A DNA stretch of 64,000 nt from Novosphingobium sp. TH158 (GTDB taxonomy: Bacteria; Pseudomonadota; Alphaproteobacteria; Sphingomonadales; Sphingomonadaceae): the NCBI RefSeq assembly GCF_002855555.1, contig NZ_PKRT01000001.1, forward strand, positions 1,702,001-1,766,000, in the 5' to 3' direction. Numbering within the stretch: position 1 is the first letter of the stretch; every line of letters starts with the position of its first letter. Shown piece by piece: positions 27,025-36,194 of this stretch. Made by a program: the position numbers and the translations under genes. A model generated the notes under the pieces. The model worked only from the letters and a program-made list of their open reading frames with translations. It was not told where the DNA came from and did not search any database.

Positions 27025-29243
27025 AGAGCCTTGCCTCCGCGCTGATCGGCTGGGTTGCGCGCATCGAGGATGCGCTGTGGCCGTATGTCCGGCGTGCCGG
27101 TGGCTGGTTGCGGGGAACGGCCTGGCCATGGTTGCGGCGCACGGGCTGGAAGCGCGTGCTGCTTTCGCTGCCGCTGGGCTTCCTCGCATGGCTCTATGTG
27201 GCCACCACGCCGCCGCCCGTGCCCACCTTCGCCGATCTCAGGGACCAGTGGCGGCCCAGCGAGGCCTGGCTTTACGACCGCAATGGCGACCTGCTCGACG
27301 AAGTGCGCGTGGACTTTGCCATGCGGCGGTTGGGGTGGATGAAGCTGGATGCCATGGGCGAGCCGCTGCGCCGCGCGGTGATCCGGGCGGAGGACCGCCG
27401 CTTTGCCAGCCACGGCGGGGTGGACTGGCTGGCGCTGGGATCGTCGCTGCGCACGCGGATCGAGGGCGGCCGGGCGCGCGGTGCCTCAACCATAACCATG
27501 CAGCTGGCTGCCTTCCTCTCGCCCGATCTCGGCCGGCCGGGCCGGCGCGGCTGGATCGACAAGCTGCGCCAGATGCGCGCCGCCTGGGCCATCGAGGGCC
27601 TGTGGTCGAAGCCCGATATCCTCGAAGCCTATCTCAACCTCGCGCCGTTCCGGGGCGAGACGCAGGGCGTGGCCGCCGGCGCGCTGACGCTGTTCGGCAA
27701 GGCACCGGACCGGCTGGACCCGCGCGAGGCCGCGGTGATGGCGGCGCTGCTGCCCGATCCGGCGGCTCCCGCACCGCGCGTTGCCCGCCGCGCCTGCCGC
27801 GTGCTGGGCGAGGCCGATTGCGCCACGATCGAGGCGCTCGCCTCGAACCTCAGCGCCCCCGGCCGCCTCAAGGCGCTTGACCCGGACCGCGCCCCGCATC
27901 TCGCCGGCAAGCTGCTGATCGAGCCGGGCATGAAAGTGCGCACCACCATCGACCCCAAGGTGCAGGAGGCTGCCGTTCAGGCGCTGCGCCAGCAGTTGCA
28001 GGGCCTTGGCCCCACGCGCGTGCGCGATGGCGCGGTGATCGTGGTGGACAATGCCAGCGGCGAGGTGCTGGCCTATGTCGGCGGCGTCGGCCTCGGCTCG
28101 ACCGCCGCGTCGGTGGACGGGGCGGACGCACCGCGACAGGCGGGATCGACGCTCAAGCCGTTCCTTTATGCCCAGCTGATCGAGCGCAAGTGGCTCACTG
28201 CCGCCTCGATCCTCGATGACAGCCCGGTCCAGCTCGATACGGCATCAGGGCTCTATGTGCCGCGCAATTACGACAACGCCTTTCTCGGGCCGGTATCGGT
28301 GCGCCGGGCGCTGGCCAATTCGCTGAACGTGCCCGCCGTGCGCGCGCTGCTGCTGGATGGCGTGCAGGACTTTCGCGACCGGCTGTGGGATTTGGGCTAC
28401 AACGGGCTTGAAGGCGACGGCGCCTATTACGGCTTCAGCCTGGCGCTGGGATCGGCGGAAGTGACGCTGATGGAACAGGCCAATGCCTATCGCACCCTGG
28501 CCAACCAGGGGCGCTGGTCGCCGCTGCGCCTGCGGACGGACGAGGCGGGCGCAGAGCCGCGCCAGCTGCTCGATCCGGCATCGGCGTGGATCGTGGCCGA
28601 TATCCTGTCCGACCCCTCGGCCCGCGCCGGCACCTTCGGCGTCGATTCCGCGCTGCGCCTGCCGTTCTGGGCTGCCGCCAAGACCGGTACCTCAAAGGCC
28701 ATGCGCGACAACTGGTGCGTCGGCTTTTCCGATCGCTTCACCGTGGCGGTCTGGGTGGGCAACCTTGAAGGAGACGCCATGCGCTCGGTCTCCGGCACCA
28801 GCGGCGCGGCCCCGGTATGGCGCGACGTGATGCTGGCGCTTCATGCCGGAAAACCCGGAGCGGCCCCGCCCCGGCCAAAGGGGGTGGAGGCCATGCGGGT
28901 CAGCTTTGCCACGGGCAACGAGCCGCCGCGCAGCGAATGGTTCGTTTCCGGCACCGGGCAAGCGACCCTTGCCGAGGCCCCCGCCTTCGCCCGCCGCCCG
29001 CGCATTGCCAACCCGGTTTCCGGATCGGTCTATGCCTATGATCCGGACATCCCGGCCGCACGCCAGTCGCTTGGTGTCAGCATCACCGGGTCGGCCGTCG
29101 GCTATAGCCTCTCGCTCGACGGACGCACCCTGAGCGGCGTGCCCGACGGAATGCAGCTTCCGCTGCTGCCGGGCAGCCACCTGCTTGCGCTCCACGACGA
29201 AGGCGGGCGCAAGGTGGACCAGGTGCGCTTTACCGTGCGCTAG
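27012..29243 (+). CDS. pbpC: Penicillin-binding protein 1C
   Basis: Bifunctional peptidoglycan synthase of 743 residues. It has an N-terminal membrane anchor (around VLLSLPLGFLAWLYVATT), a GT51 glycosyltransferase domain with catalytic Glu127 in AEDRRFASHGG and GASTITMQLAAFL, and a transpeptidase domain with nucleophile Ser379 in GSTLKPF and KTGTS. A C-terminal PBP1C beta domain closes the protein. GTG at 27012 inside the macroglobulin reading frame is the likely start, with a GGGAG-like site just before. Genes for alpha-2-macroglobulin and PBP1C usually pair, linking defence against proteases with wall repair. Confidence 0.95.
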   Translation: MGKLKSLASALIGWVARIEDALWPYVRRAGGWLRGTAWPWLRRTGWKRVLLSLPLGFLAWLYVATTPPPVPTFADLRDQWRPSEAWLYDRNGDLLDEVRVDFAMRRLGWMKLDAMGEPLRRAVIRAEDRRFASHGGVDWLALGSSLRTRIEGGRARGASTITMQLAAFLSPDLGRPGRRGWIDKLRQMRAAWAIEGLWSKPDILEAYLNLAPFRGETQGVAAGALTLFGKAPDRLDPREAAVMAALLPDPAAPAPRVARRACRVLGEADCATIEALASNLSAPGRLKALDPDRAPHLAGKLLIEPGMKVRTTIDPKVQEAAVQALRQQLQGLGPTRVRDGAVIVVDNASGEVLAYVGGVGLGSTAASVDGADAPRQAGSTLKPFLYAQLIERKWLTAASILDDSPVQLDTASGLYVPRNYDNAFLGPVSVRRALANSLNVPAVRALLLDGVQDFRDRLWDLGYNGLEGDGAYYGFSLALGSAEVTLMEQANAYRTLANQGRWSPLRLRTDEAGAEPRQLLDPASAWIVADILSDPSARAGTFGVDSALRLPFWAAAKTGTSKAMRDNWCVGFSDRFTVAVWVGNLEGDAMRSVSGTSGAAPVWRDVMLALHAGKPGAAPPRPKGVEAMRVSFATGNEPPRSEWFVSGTGQATLAEAPAFARRPRIANPVSGSVYAYDPDIPAARQSLGVSITGSAVGYSLSLDGRTLSGVPDGMQLPLLPGSHLLALHDEGGRKVDQVRFTVR

Positions 29244-29246
29244 GCG

Positions 29247-31361
29247 TTACTTCACCACCACCCGCACGCGCGCGAGGTTGGGGATGCGGGCATAGGGCGT
29301 GGTCATGTTGCCCTTGCGGTGCGAATAGGCCCGCAGCGCGACAAAGTAGGTGCCGGGCTTGTCGAAAGCATGGCGGGCGGTCAGCGTCACGGTCTGCGCC
29401 GCCGCCTTGATGTTCGCCTTCTCGGCAAATCTGCCCGATCCGTCGAAGTCCCATTCCGCGCCCACGACCTTGCCGGTCCCCGGAGGGGCGGCAATGGTGG
29501 AGACGAACTGCACCGGCTGGCCGGGCCGCACCACGGCGCGGGCGGCGCCGTTGGCCTTCAGGGTAACGACCGGCTGCACGCCGCCGCGCGCGGTTGCCTT
29601 GGGCGCAACCTCCACCTGCCCGCCGACCACCTTGTAATTGGTGCTCTGCGGCGGAGCGGTGCCCTTTTCCACCCAGGCCGAAACGTCGCGCAGCGCCTGT
29701 TCCAGCACGGGGTTGTAATTGACCACCCGGGTCGGATCCTCGACGTACTGCTGCGCTCCGTGGAGGGCGTTTTCGGTGTACCAGATGCGGTAGCGGTTCG
29801 ATGCGTCGGCCCCGTAGTGCTCGTCGAACTTGCGGCGGTACCAGTCCGCCTGCCAGGGAACCGCCTCGCGGTCGAGCAGCGAGTTCACCGTGATGATCTT
29901 GCCGTTGAAGTGACCGGTCGGCACGGACCCGGCGGCACCACGCGCGAACATCGGGCCCAGCAGCATCTTGCGCTGCGGGTAGATCGGCTTGCCATCGGGG
30001 CCGCGGAACTGGTCATAGACCTTGTAGCTGGCATCCGGCACCTGGTGTCGGTGGAAGGTCTGCGCGGCGAGGAAGTTCGAGTTGTCGACCCGCACCTCAT
30101 CCCCCGGCTTGATCTTGGCGAGCGTGGCCAGATCGACCACGCCGAGGGTGACCGCATCCCCCTTGAGCGCCCGCAGCGCGAGCCGCTTGCCCTTCGCCTC
30201 GCCCGAGAGGACATAAAGGTCGCCGCCAAGGAACCCGACATCGGGGGGCGTGCCTTCGAGCTGGAGCCCGACCGGCCGCTTCGACCCGTCGCCAATCACG
30301 CGCTGCCATGCCAGTTCGGCCGTGCCGCGCGACGTGCCGGGAATGCGGACATCGGCAAACCCCTTGGCAACGGCCGCATCCTCGTCGAGCCAAGTCTTCA
30401 CCTTGGTGACGTATTGCAGCCGCGCCTTCTTCAGCGATTCGGGCGGATTGAAGCCGAGGTATCCCGGCTTGGTCCAGAAATCCTCGAAATAGGAGGGGTC
30501 GCCCATGACCACGCCCTGATAAACGGCAGTGAAGGCGTGGACGCCGAACTTGTCGTAGTTGAACCACGCCTTGGTCGGGAAGCCCATCGCCGTCGCTTCC
30601 TTGAGCGCGGCGGCTTCCTCGGCATTGAGGCCCTTGTAGGGATCGCCGCTGCCGCCGGCGTCAAACGCATCGATGATCTGCGGGAACTTGTCATTGAGCA
30701 CGCGCATGGCGTGCATTCGGATGGAGAAACTGTTGGGTACGGCCATGGGCGAGCCGAGCACGAAAGGCACCGCCCCGTCCCACACACCCTTGGTGTTCTC
30801 CATCGAGCCCAGCGTGCGATAGCCGCCGCCCGAACCGCCGTAGAGATAGCCATAGACGCGGCCCGCCCCGTACATCTCGTTGGCCACCTTGCGCGAGAAA
30901 TTGGCCGCAGCTGCATTGGCGCGGAAGGCGGCGATGGTGGGATCGGCATTGAAGGCCGGGCCCGCCGTGGCGCCGGTGCCGCCGCTGTTGGTCTCGACGA
31001 AATAGGCGCCCGAATCGATCGAGAAGCCGATCTGGTTCAGGCCGTTGGTCGGCGCGAGGTTCTCGCTGTCGGGCACGGGGGTGACGTACTGGAAGAAGCG
31101 CCCCTGGTACTGCTCCTTGGGCGGGAAGTAGAACGAGAAGCGCGCGTCGGTGCCCTTGAAACCGCCGTGGACATAGCGATGGCGAACCGGGGCATCGCGC
31201 CATTCGTCGATATCGATGTAGGGTTCCTTGAACAGGGGATCGGCCGCCGGCGCAGCCTCTGCCGCGGCGGGCTCTGCGGCATGGACCGGCAGGGCCGCGG
31301 CCATGGCGCAGCCGGCCAGCGCGGTTACAGCCAGCGCCCGGCGCAGGTGTGAGTTCCCCAT
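29247..31361 (-). CDS. Secreted alpha/beta-hydrolase-like protein with PKD-like C-terminal domain
   Basis: A 704-residue exported protein, function not identified. A signal peptide runs to about residue 28 (ALPVHA). A Gly-rich nucleophile-elbow-like GGSGG around Ser177 (LYGGSGGGYRT) and later Asp and His residues suggest an alpha/beta-hydrolase core. The last 100 residues (AEWDFDGSGRFAEK, HAFDKPGTYFVALRAYS) match PKD-type beta domains used in carbohydrate or surface binding. It sits at the edge of the catabolic region, divergent from an SDR gene, so it may be an esterase acting on the external substrate. Peptidase S9-like and tannase-like folds are alternatives. Confidence 0.72.
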   Translation of the reverse strand: MGNSHLRRALAVTALAGCAMAAALPVHAAEPAAAEAAPAADPLFKEPYIDIDEWRDAPVRHRYVHGGFKGTDARFSFYFPPKEQYQGRFFQYVTPVPDSENLAPTNGLNQIGFSIDSGAYFVETNSGGTGATAGPAFNADPTIAAFRANAAAANFSRKVANEMYGAGRVYGYLYGGSGGGYRTLGSMENTKGVWDGAVPFVLGSPMAVPNSFSIRMHAMRVLNDKFPQIIDAFDAGGSGDPYKGLNAEEAAALKEATAMGFPTKAWFNYDKFGVHAFTAVYQGVVMGDPSYFEDFWTKPGYLGFNPPESLKKARLQYVTKVKTWLDEDAAVAKGFADVRIPGTSRGTAELAWQRVIGDGSKRPVGLQLEGTPPDVGFLGGDLYVLSGEAKGKRLALRALKGDAVTLGVVDLATLAKIKPGDEVRVDNSNFLAAQTFHRHQVPDASYKVYDQFRGPDGKPIYPQRKMLLGPMFARGAAGSVPTGHFNGKIITVNSLLDREAVPWQADWYRRKFDEHYGADASNRYRIWYTENALHGAQQYVEDPTRVVNYNPVLEQALRDVSAWVEKGTAPPQSTNYKVVGGQVEVAPKATARGGVQPVVTLKANGAARAVVRPGQPVQFVSTIAAPPGTGKVVGAEWDFDGSGRFAEKANIKAAAQTVTLTARHAFDKPGTYFVALRAYSHRKGNMTTPYARIPNLARVRVVVK

Positions 31362-31438
31362 GTTTATTCTCCTCTCCGTCTATTTAATCAGCATGACACG
31401 CACCGGCAGCCAGCGTCCAGTCGCCATGACGATCCTTC

Positions 31439-31459
31439 GACAATTTGCGACAAATTTGC
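31439..31459. promoter_or_regulatory. Tandem GACAA(A)TTTGC repeat in a divergent promoter
   Basis: GACAATTTGC at 31439-31448 is followed at once by GACAAATTTGC at 31449-31459, halfway between the hydrolase-like gene (minus) and the SDR gene (plus). The core ACAATTTG also occurs in the IclR-associated site at 62895-62908. It is a plausible regulator site for both genes. Confidence 0.45.
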
Positions 31460-31508
31460 TTTGCTCCGCCGCCCCTGTCGGGCCAGAACCGCGGCAGGGA
31501 GATCACGG

Positions 31509-32363
31509 ATGACGACATTCACCGGCAAGGCTGCGCTGGTCATCGGCGCGGGGCAGAACATCGGGCGGCGCGTGGCGCAGGAATGGGCAAGGCGCGGCGC
31601 GCGGCTGGCCGTTGCCGATATCGACGAGGCAGGCGCGCAGCAGACCGCCGCCATGCTGCGCGATGCCGGGGCAGAGGCCCATGCCATCGCCTGCAACGTG
31701 GCCGACGATGCTTCGGTCCTTGCCTGCATCGATGCGGCCGAACAGGCGCTCGGCCCGCTGGACATCCTGATGAACAATGCCGGCATCCTTTCGGGCGGCA
31801 ACCCGCAGGACATTCCGCTGAGCGAATGGCAGCGCATGTTCGATATCAACCTGTTCGGCATGGTGCGCGCCAACAACGTGATCGTGCCGCGCATGATCGA
31901 ACGCGGCACTGGCCATATCGTCAACACCGCCAGCTTCGCCGGCTTCTATCCCTTCGCCGCCAGCCGCGTGCACTATGCCGCCGCCAAGGCAGGCGTCATC
32001 TCGATGAGCGAGAACCTTGCTCTCTACCTCATGCCGCTGGGCGTAAAGGTCAGCTGCCTGATCCCCGGCCCGGTGATGACCACCTCCACTGCCGGCATGA
32101 AGGAATTCAGCGAAAACTATGTGATGCGCGCGCCGGGCAGCCACCTGTTCGTCATGAGCCAGCAGGAAACCGCGCGGGTGCTGTCGGACGGAATGGAGGC
32201 CGGGAAGATCCTGATCCCCACGCACGAGGAAGGCTGGGACAGCTATCGCGAGCATGCCGCCGATCCGGATGCCTTCGTGGCGAAGAAGAATGCCGAATAC
32301 CTAGCGGGCGATGCCGGCAAGCCCGGCATCACGCCCGAGGTTATCGCCTCGTTGAACGAATAG
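31509..32363 (+). CDS. Short-chain dehydrogenase/reductase
   Basis: A 284-residue SDR. The Rossmann segment GAGQNIGRRVAQEWA and Asp-ending second strand (AVADID) favour NAD(H). NNAGILSGG, then catalytic Ser-Tyr-Lys with YAAAK, are intact. The C-terminal tail (MSQQETARVLSDGMEAGKIL) is longer than in classical SDRs. Start ATG 31509 has AGGGAG upstream. It is convergent with the phosphotriesterase-family gene, whose stop lies next to its own. The substrate is unknown; oxidation or reduction of an alicyclic alcohol or ketone is likely from context. Confidence 0.87.
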   Translation: MTTFTGKAALVIGAGQNIGRRVAQEWARRGARLAVADIDEAGAQQTAAMLRDAGAEAHAIACNVADDASVLACIDAAEQALGPLDILMNNAGILSGGNPQDIPLSEWQRMFDINLFGMVRANNVIVPRMIERGTGHIVNTASFAGFYPFAASRVHYAAAKAGVISMSENLALYLMPLGVKVSCLIPGPVMTTSTAGMKEFSENYVMRAPGSHLFVMSQQETARVLSDGMEAGKILIPTHEEGWDSYREHAADPDAFVAKKNAEYLAGDAGKPGITPEVIASLNE

Positions 32364-33332
32364 TCAGCCCGCGAACAGCCGCAGCGGATTGGCCGTGAAC
32401 ATGGCCTCGATCTGCGCCTCGCTCACCCCGGCCTCGCGCAGCAGGGGCAGCACGTCGTCATGGATGTGGCGCAAGTGGTGGTTGGGCATGGCCCGCCGGT
32501 AATCGTCAAAGCGGGGGAAGAAGTCCGACCAGCCGATGCAGCAATCGTGGCTCAGCGCCAGTTGCCCGGCATGGCCCCGGCGCACCAGTTCGACGATGGT
32601 ATCGACGCGGTCCTGCGTGGTGATGGCGAAATCGACGCCGAAACGGTCCATGCCGAGCAGCGAGCCCTTTTCCGCCAGCCGCAGCAGGTAATTGACATCG
32701 GTGGTATCGCCGCAATGGCCGATGACCACGCGCGAAAGGTCCGCCCCTTCCTCTGCCAGCACGCGCTGCACCTCAAGCCCGGTATGCTCCTTCGGCGCGG
32801 TGTGTACGGTGATCGGCGTGCTGGTTGCCCTGTGCGCCTGGGCCACGGCGCGCATCGCCCGCTCAACCCCCGGCCGCAGCCCCTGCTTGTCTATCGCACA
32901 CTTGAGCATCCCGGCCTTTGCCGCAGTGCCCGCCATGCCAACGGTAATGTCGCGCACGAACAGGTCCACCATCGGCTCTGGCGCATCGAGCAGCAGGCCG
33001 GGGCCGTGGAATTCGAACGGACCGGGCACCGCATCGAAGGTGTAGAGCCCGGTCGAAAGGATCATGTTCACCCCAGTCCGCTCGGCCACGGCCAGCAGGC
33101 TGGGAACGTGGCGGCCAAGGCCCAGGACGGTCAAATCGACAATCGTGTCATAGCCCAGCGCCTTGATCTCGTTGAGCCGCGCGGCGGCGCTGTCGATCGT
33201 CTCCTCGGTGAAGAAGTCCGGCCGGTAATTGAGCGTGTATTCCATATCCATCAGGAACACGTGCTCGTGGATCAGGACCTTGCCGAGGCTGGCGGCATCG
33301 ACGGGCCCGCGGGCGGTCTGGACAGTGGCCAT
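32364..33332 (-). CDS. Phosphotriesterase-family amidohydrolase
   Basis: A 322-residue binuclear metal hydrolase. HxH metal ligands are His22/His24 in LIHEHVF; a Lys in MLKCAIDK is placed to be the carbamylated bridge; VHTA and VIGHCGD give the further His, and SHDCC the catalytic Asp. Family members hydrolyse lactones, organophosphates or related esters; in a catabolic operon a lactonase role is most plausible. It is the last gene of a four-gene minus-strand unit (SDR, SnoaL-like, alcohol dehydrogenase, this gene), 2 bases after the dehydrogenase. Confidence 0.87.
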   Translation of the reverse strand: MATVQTARGPVDAASLGKVLIHEHVFLMDMEYTLNYRPDFFTEETIDSAAARLNEIKALGYDTIVDLTVLGLGRHVPSLLAVAERTGVNMILSTGLYTFDAVPGPFEFHGPGLLLDAPEPMVDLFVRDITVGMAGTAAKAGMLKCAIDKQGLRPGVERAMRAVAQAHRATSTPITVHTAPKEHTGLEVQRVLAEEGADLSRVVIGHCGDTTDVNYLLRLAEKGSLLGMDRFGVDFAITTQDRVDTIVELVRRGHAGQLALSHDCCIGWSDFFPRFDDYRRAMPNHHLRHIHDDVLPLLREAGVSEAQIEAMFTANPLRLFAG

Positions 33333-33334
33333 GG

Positions 33335-34339
33335 TCAGATATCTATCACGATCTTGCCGAAATGCGCCCCGCTTTCGAGATGGCGGAAGGCATCGGCCAG
33401 CCGTTCAAGCGGGAAGCGGCTGTCGATCACCGGGCGGATGCCGTTGGCCTCGATCGCGCGGACCATGTCCGTCTGGTCCCGCCGCGATCCCACGGTCACG
33501 CCCTGCAGGCGCAGGCGCTTGGCCTGGGTGATGGCGAAGGGGATCGTATCGATATCGAAACCGCCCGCCGCGCCGATGATCGCGACATGCCCGCCGGTCC
33601 GCGCCGCGACCAGCGACTGTGGCAGCGAATGAGGTCCGCCGACTTCGATCACGTGCTCGACGCCAAGCCCGCCGGTCAGCGCCAGCACGGCTTCTCCCCA
33701 CTTCTCCGTCTTGCGGTAATTGACCACGTGATCCGCGCCGAGTTGCGCCAGCCGGGCAAGCTTGTCCGCGCTCGAACTGGTGGCGATCACGGTTGCCCCC
33801 GCCGCCTTGGCAAACTGGAGCGCGAAAAGAGAGACGCCGCCGGTGCCTTCGACCAGCACGGTCTGGCCCGGACGGATCGGCCCGTTGGCCAGTGCGCGCC
33901 ATGCGGTAACCCCGGCGCAGGTCAGCGTTGCGGCTTCGGCATGGCTGAGCCCGGCAGGCGCAAGGGTGAAGCTGGCCACGGGGCGCGTCACTTCCTGCGC
34001 GGCAAAGCCATCGGCCGGGCCGCCCGGGCTGGCGTTCAGCTCTGCCCGCTCGACGTGCCCATCGCGCCAGGTGGGGTGAAAGGTGGAGACGACCGCATCG
34101 CCCGGCGCGAATTCGCTCACGCCTTCGCCCACCGCGATCACCTCGCCCGCACCGTCGGACAGCGGCACGATGCCGTCGACCGTCGGGAAGAAGCCCTTGG
34201 CCACCAGCATGTCGCGGAAGTTGAGCGAGGCCGCGTGCAGCCGCACCCTGATCTCGCCCGGGCCGGGGGCCGGTGCGGTCCATTCCTCCAGCCGCAGGTT
34301 GTCGTAACCCGCCGGGTGGCGCAGGCGGATGGCCTTCAT
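33335..34339 (-). CDS. Zinc-type (MDR) alcohol dehydrogenase/quinone oxidoreductase
   Basis: A 334-residue medium-chain dehydrogenase. N-terminal GroES-like domain includes LNFRDMLVAKG and PLSDGAGEV; the Rossmann domain has LVEGTGGVSLFALQFAKAAGA. The usual catalytic zinc Cys/His pattern near the N-terminus is not obvious (N-F-R-D instead of C-H), so a zinc-independent enoyl or quinone reductase activity is possible. Start overlaps the SnoaL-like stop by ATGA. NADPH is likely from a Ser-Ser-Ser after beta-2. Confidence 0.87.
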   Translation of the reverse strand: MKAIRLRHPAGYDNLRLEEWTAPAPGPGEIRVRLHAASLNFRDMLVAKGFFPTVDGIVPLSDGAGEVIAVGEGVSEFAPGDAVVSTFHPTWRDGHVERAELNASPGGPADGFAAQEVTRPVASFTLAPAGLSHAEAATLTCAGVTAWRALANGPIRPGQTVLVEGTGGVSLFALQFAKAAGATVIATSSSADKLARLAQLGADHVVNYRKTEKWGEAVLALTGGLGVEHVIEVGGPHSLPQSLVAARTGGHVAIIGAAGGFDIDTIPFAITQAKRLRLQGVTVGSRRDQTDMVRAIEANGIRPVIDSRFPLERLADAFRHLESGAHFGKIVIDI

Positions 34340-34749
34340 GGCATTTTCCCTTCCGAATTCAGCTGCTTCATCAGGGGCACCAGCTTTTCCCGGGCGACCA
34401 GCGCGTTGTAGTGTTCGGCAATCGAACAGAACCGCCCATCGCGCACCCGCAGGACATAGACATAGGTGTTGGCATAGCTTTCGCCATTGACCAGCCGCGC
34501 CTGCGAATGCGCCTCTATCACCACGCGATCGTCCTCGGCGGTGATGGCATCGACGGTCATCTCGATCGGCCCGTCGAGCATCTGCTTCAGGCTGGCGATC
34601 ATGCCCTGGTAGGCGGCCCTGGAAACGGTGCCGCCGGTGGTGATCCATCCGGTCATGTCATCGGTCAGCAGGCTGTCGGGCAGGTGCCCTTCGCGCACGG
34701 CGGCGATGAAGGCATGGGCAAGGTCGCGGGCGGCGGCGCGATCGGTCAC
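34336..34749 (-). CDS. SnoaL-like (NTF2-fold) protein
   Basis: A 137-residue protein of the NTF2-like superfamily, with an alpha-helical start (RDLAHAFIAAVREG), a central helix MIASLKQML and beta-strands ending VLRVRDGRFCSIAEHYNALV. Members act as isomerases, dehydratases or cyclases on hydrophobic substrates; the active-site residues here are not assignable. GTG start at 34749 overlaps the SDR stop by GTGA and its stop overlaps the dehydrogenase start, so it is tightly coupled to both. Confidence 0.8.
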   Translation of the reverse strand: MTDRAAARDLAHAFIAAVREGHLPDSLLTDDMTGWITTGGTVSRAAYQGMIASLKQMLDGPIEMTVDAITAEDDRVVIEAHSQARLVNGESYANTYVYVLRVRDGRFCSIAEHYNALVAREKLVPLMKQLNSEGKMP

Positions 34750-35501
34750 GGGGCGATCCAGATGCCGCCGTCGACGTTGATCGTCTGCCCGGTGATATAG
34801 CTGCCACCGGGGCCGCATAGGAATACCACGGTAGCGCCCACGTCCTCGCGGCTGTTGCCCAGGCGCTTCATGGAGGTCTGCTCCGTCAGCTCGTCAATGA
34901 AGCCGGGCTGGGTATCGATCATGTATTCCACCCCCGGCGATTCCGAGAAGGGGCAGATCACGTTTACGGTGATCCCGTGCACGCCCCATTCGCGTGCGGC
35001 CACGCGGCTGAGCCCGCGCACGGCTTCCTTGGCGGCGGCATAGGCACCAAAGCCGGCATCGCCCCGGATCCCGGCAACCGAGCCAAGGTTGATGACCCGG
35101 CCTTTCGCCGCCTTGAGATGCGGGAAGGCGGCGCGCATGCAGTGGAACCCGCCGTGAAAGCCCTGGAAGGCGAGCGCCAAGTCCTTGTCGCGGGTATCTT
35201 CCACCCCGACCATGGGGCGCGAGGTATGGGCATTGTTGACCAGAACATCGAGCCGCCCGAACACCGCGACGGTGCGTCCGATCAGCGCCTCGCACTCCTC
35301 ACGCTCTGCCACGTTGCAGGCCAGCGCCAGGCCGGAGCCGCCCTCGGCCTCGATCTCGGCCAGCACCTTTTCGCACTTTTCCAGCGTCCGCCCGGCCAGA
35401 ACCACGCGCGCGCCCGCTGCGGCCAGTGCCCGGGCAATGCCGCGCCCGACGCCTTGCCCTGCCCCGGTCACCACGGCCACCTTGCCTTCAAGCTGCTTCA
35501 C
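34746..35501 (-). CDS. Short-chain dehydrogenase/reductase
   Basis: A 251-residue classical SDR. TGAGQGVGRGIA is the cofactor motif, NNAHTSRPMVG replaces the usual NNAG with NNAH, and YAAAK gives the catalytic residues; the C-terminus ends GGSYITGQTINVDGGIWI, the FabG-like ending. GTG at 35501 follows a strong GGGAGGAG site; a longer frame upstream is unsupported. It leads the minus-strand unit and is divergent from the SnoaL-like gene at 35658, so a promoter pair lies in 35502-35657. Confidence 0.9.
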   Translation of the reverse strand: MKQLEGKVAVVTGAGQGVGRGIARALAAAGARVVLAGRTLEKCEKVLAEIEAEGGSGLALACNVAEREECEALIGRTVAVFGRLDVLVNNAHTSRPMVGVEDTRDKDLALAFQGFHGGFHCMRAAFPHLKAAKGRVINLGSVAGIRGDAGFGAYAAAKEAVRGLSRVAAREWGVHGITVNVICPFSESPGVEYMIDTQPGFIDELTEQTSMKRLGNSREDVGATVVFLCGPGGSYITGQTINVDGGIWIAP

Positions 35502-35657
35502 GCGATCTCCTCCCGTCTGAATCCTGATCCCGTTTTTCTGCGCAATTGCCGGAGCCGCCACTGCTTTTGCACCGTGGACACCCGATATCGCCGCGACGCT
35601 TGCGCCGGGGGCGAGAAGCCGCAATCAAAGGGGCCGCATTTTGGGAGAAACAGCGAC

Positions 35658-36194
35658 ATGGAACCCGCCCTGCAAGCCCTGATCGACAAGGAAGCCATCC
35701 GCGACTGCATCGCCCGCCTTGCGCGTGGCGAAGACCGCCGCCAGCCCGAGGTTCTGTCCGCCTGCTTCTGGCCGGATTCGACCTTCGACTATGCCATGTA
35801 CAAGGGTTCCTTCCCCGAATACCTCGCCTGGGTAACGCCGGGGGCGGATGCCATCACCAACACCCAGCACGTGCTTGGCCAGACGGTAATCGATCTGGAC
35901 GGCGCATCGGCCAAGGCCGAAACCTATGTCATCTCCTACCACCGGGTCGACATGGGGCCGGAAACCGGCGAGCGTGATACCTGCATCGGCGGCCGCTATC
36001 TCGACACCATGGAAAAGCGCGACGGCAAATGGGCCATTGCCCACCGCACCATGCTGTATGACTGGTACCAGGACTGGGGCCAGAGCGCCGACTGGAGTCA
36101 GGGCATCATGGGCTATCCCTTCCACGGGCCCAACTATACCGGCCGGGTTAAGGACGATGCCAGCGTGGCCTTCTTCGCCGGCAAGCCGTTCTGA
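35658..36194 (+). CDS. SnoaL-like (NTF2-fold) protein
   Basis: A 178-residue protein of the SnoaL_4/NTF2-like type. N-terminal helix DKEAIRDCIARLARGEDR, then FWPDSTFDYAMYKGSFPEYL and a strand-rich core with AHRTMLYDWYQDW fit the family. In catabolic clusters these proteins are often isomerases, hydratases or dehydratases on ring compounds; no direct evidence of reaction is available. GGGAGAAA precedes the start. Its stop shares one base with the next SDR start, so they are co-translated. Confidence 0.85.
   Translation: MEPALQALIDKEAIRDCIARLARGEDRRQPEVLSACFWPDSTFDYAMYKGSFPEYLAWVTPGADAITNTQHVLGQTVIDLDGASAKAETYVISYHRVDMGPETGERDTCIGGRYLDTMEKRDGKWAIAHRTMLYDWYQDWGQSADWSQGIMGYPFHGPNYTGRVKDDASVAFFAGKPF

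Noticed and set aside
29319..31352. 677-codon plus-strand open frame opposite the secreted hydrolase-like gene
   Set aside because: The minus strand has signal peptide, nucleophile elbow and PKD-like end; the plus product is Gly/Arg/Ala-rich without family features.
33335..34648. Longer alcohol dehydrogenase starting at 34648
   Set aside because: The added N-terminal part overlaps the SnoaL-like gene in another frame and has no family sequence; ATG at 34339 with ATGA overlap fits the operon.
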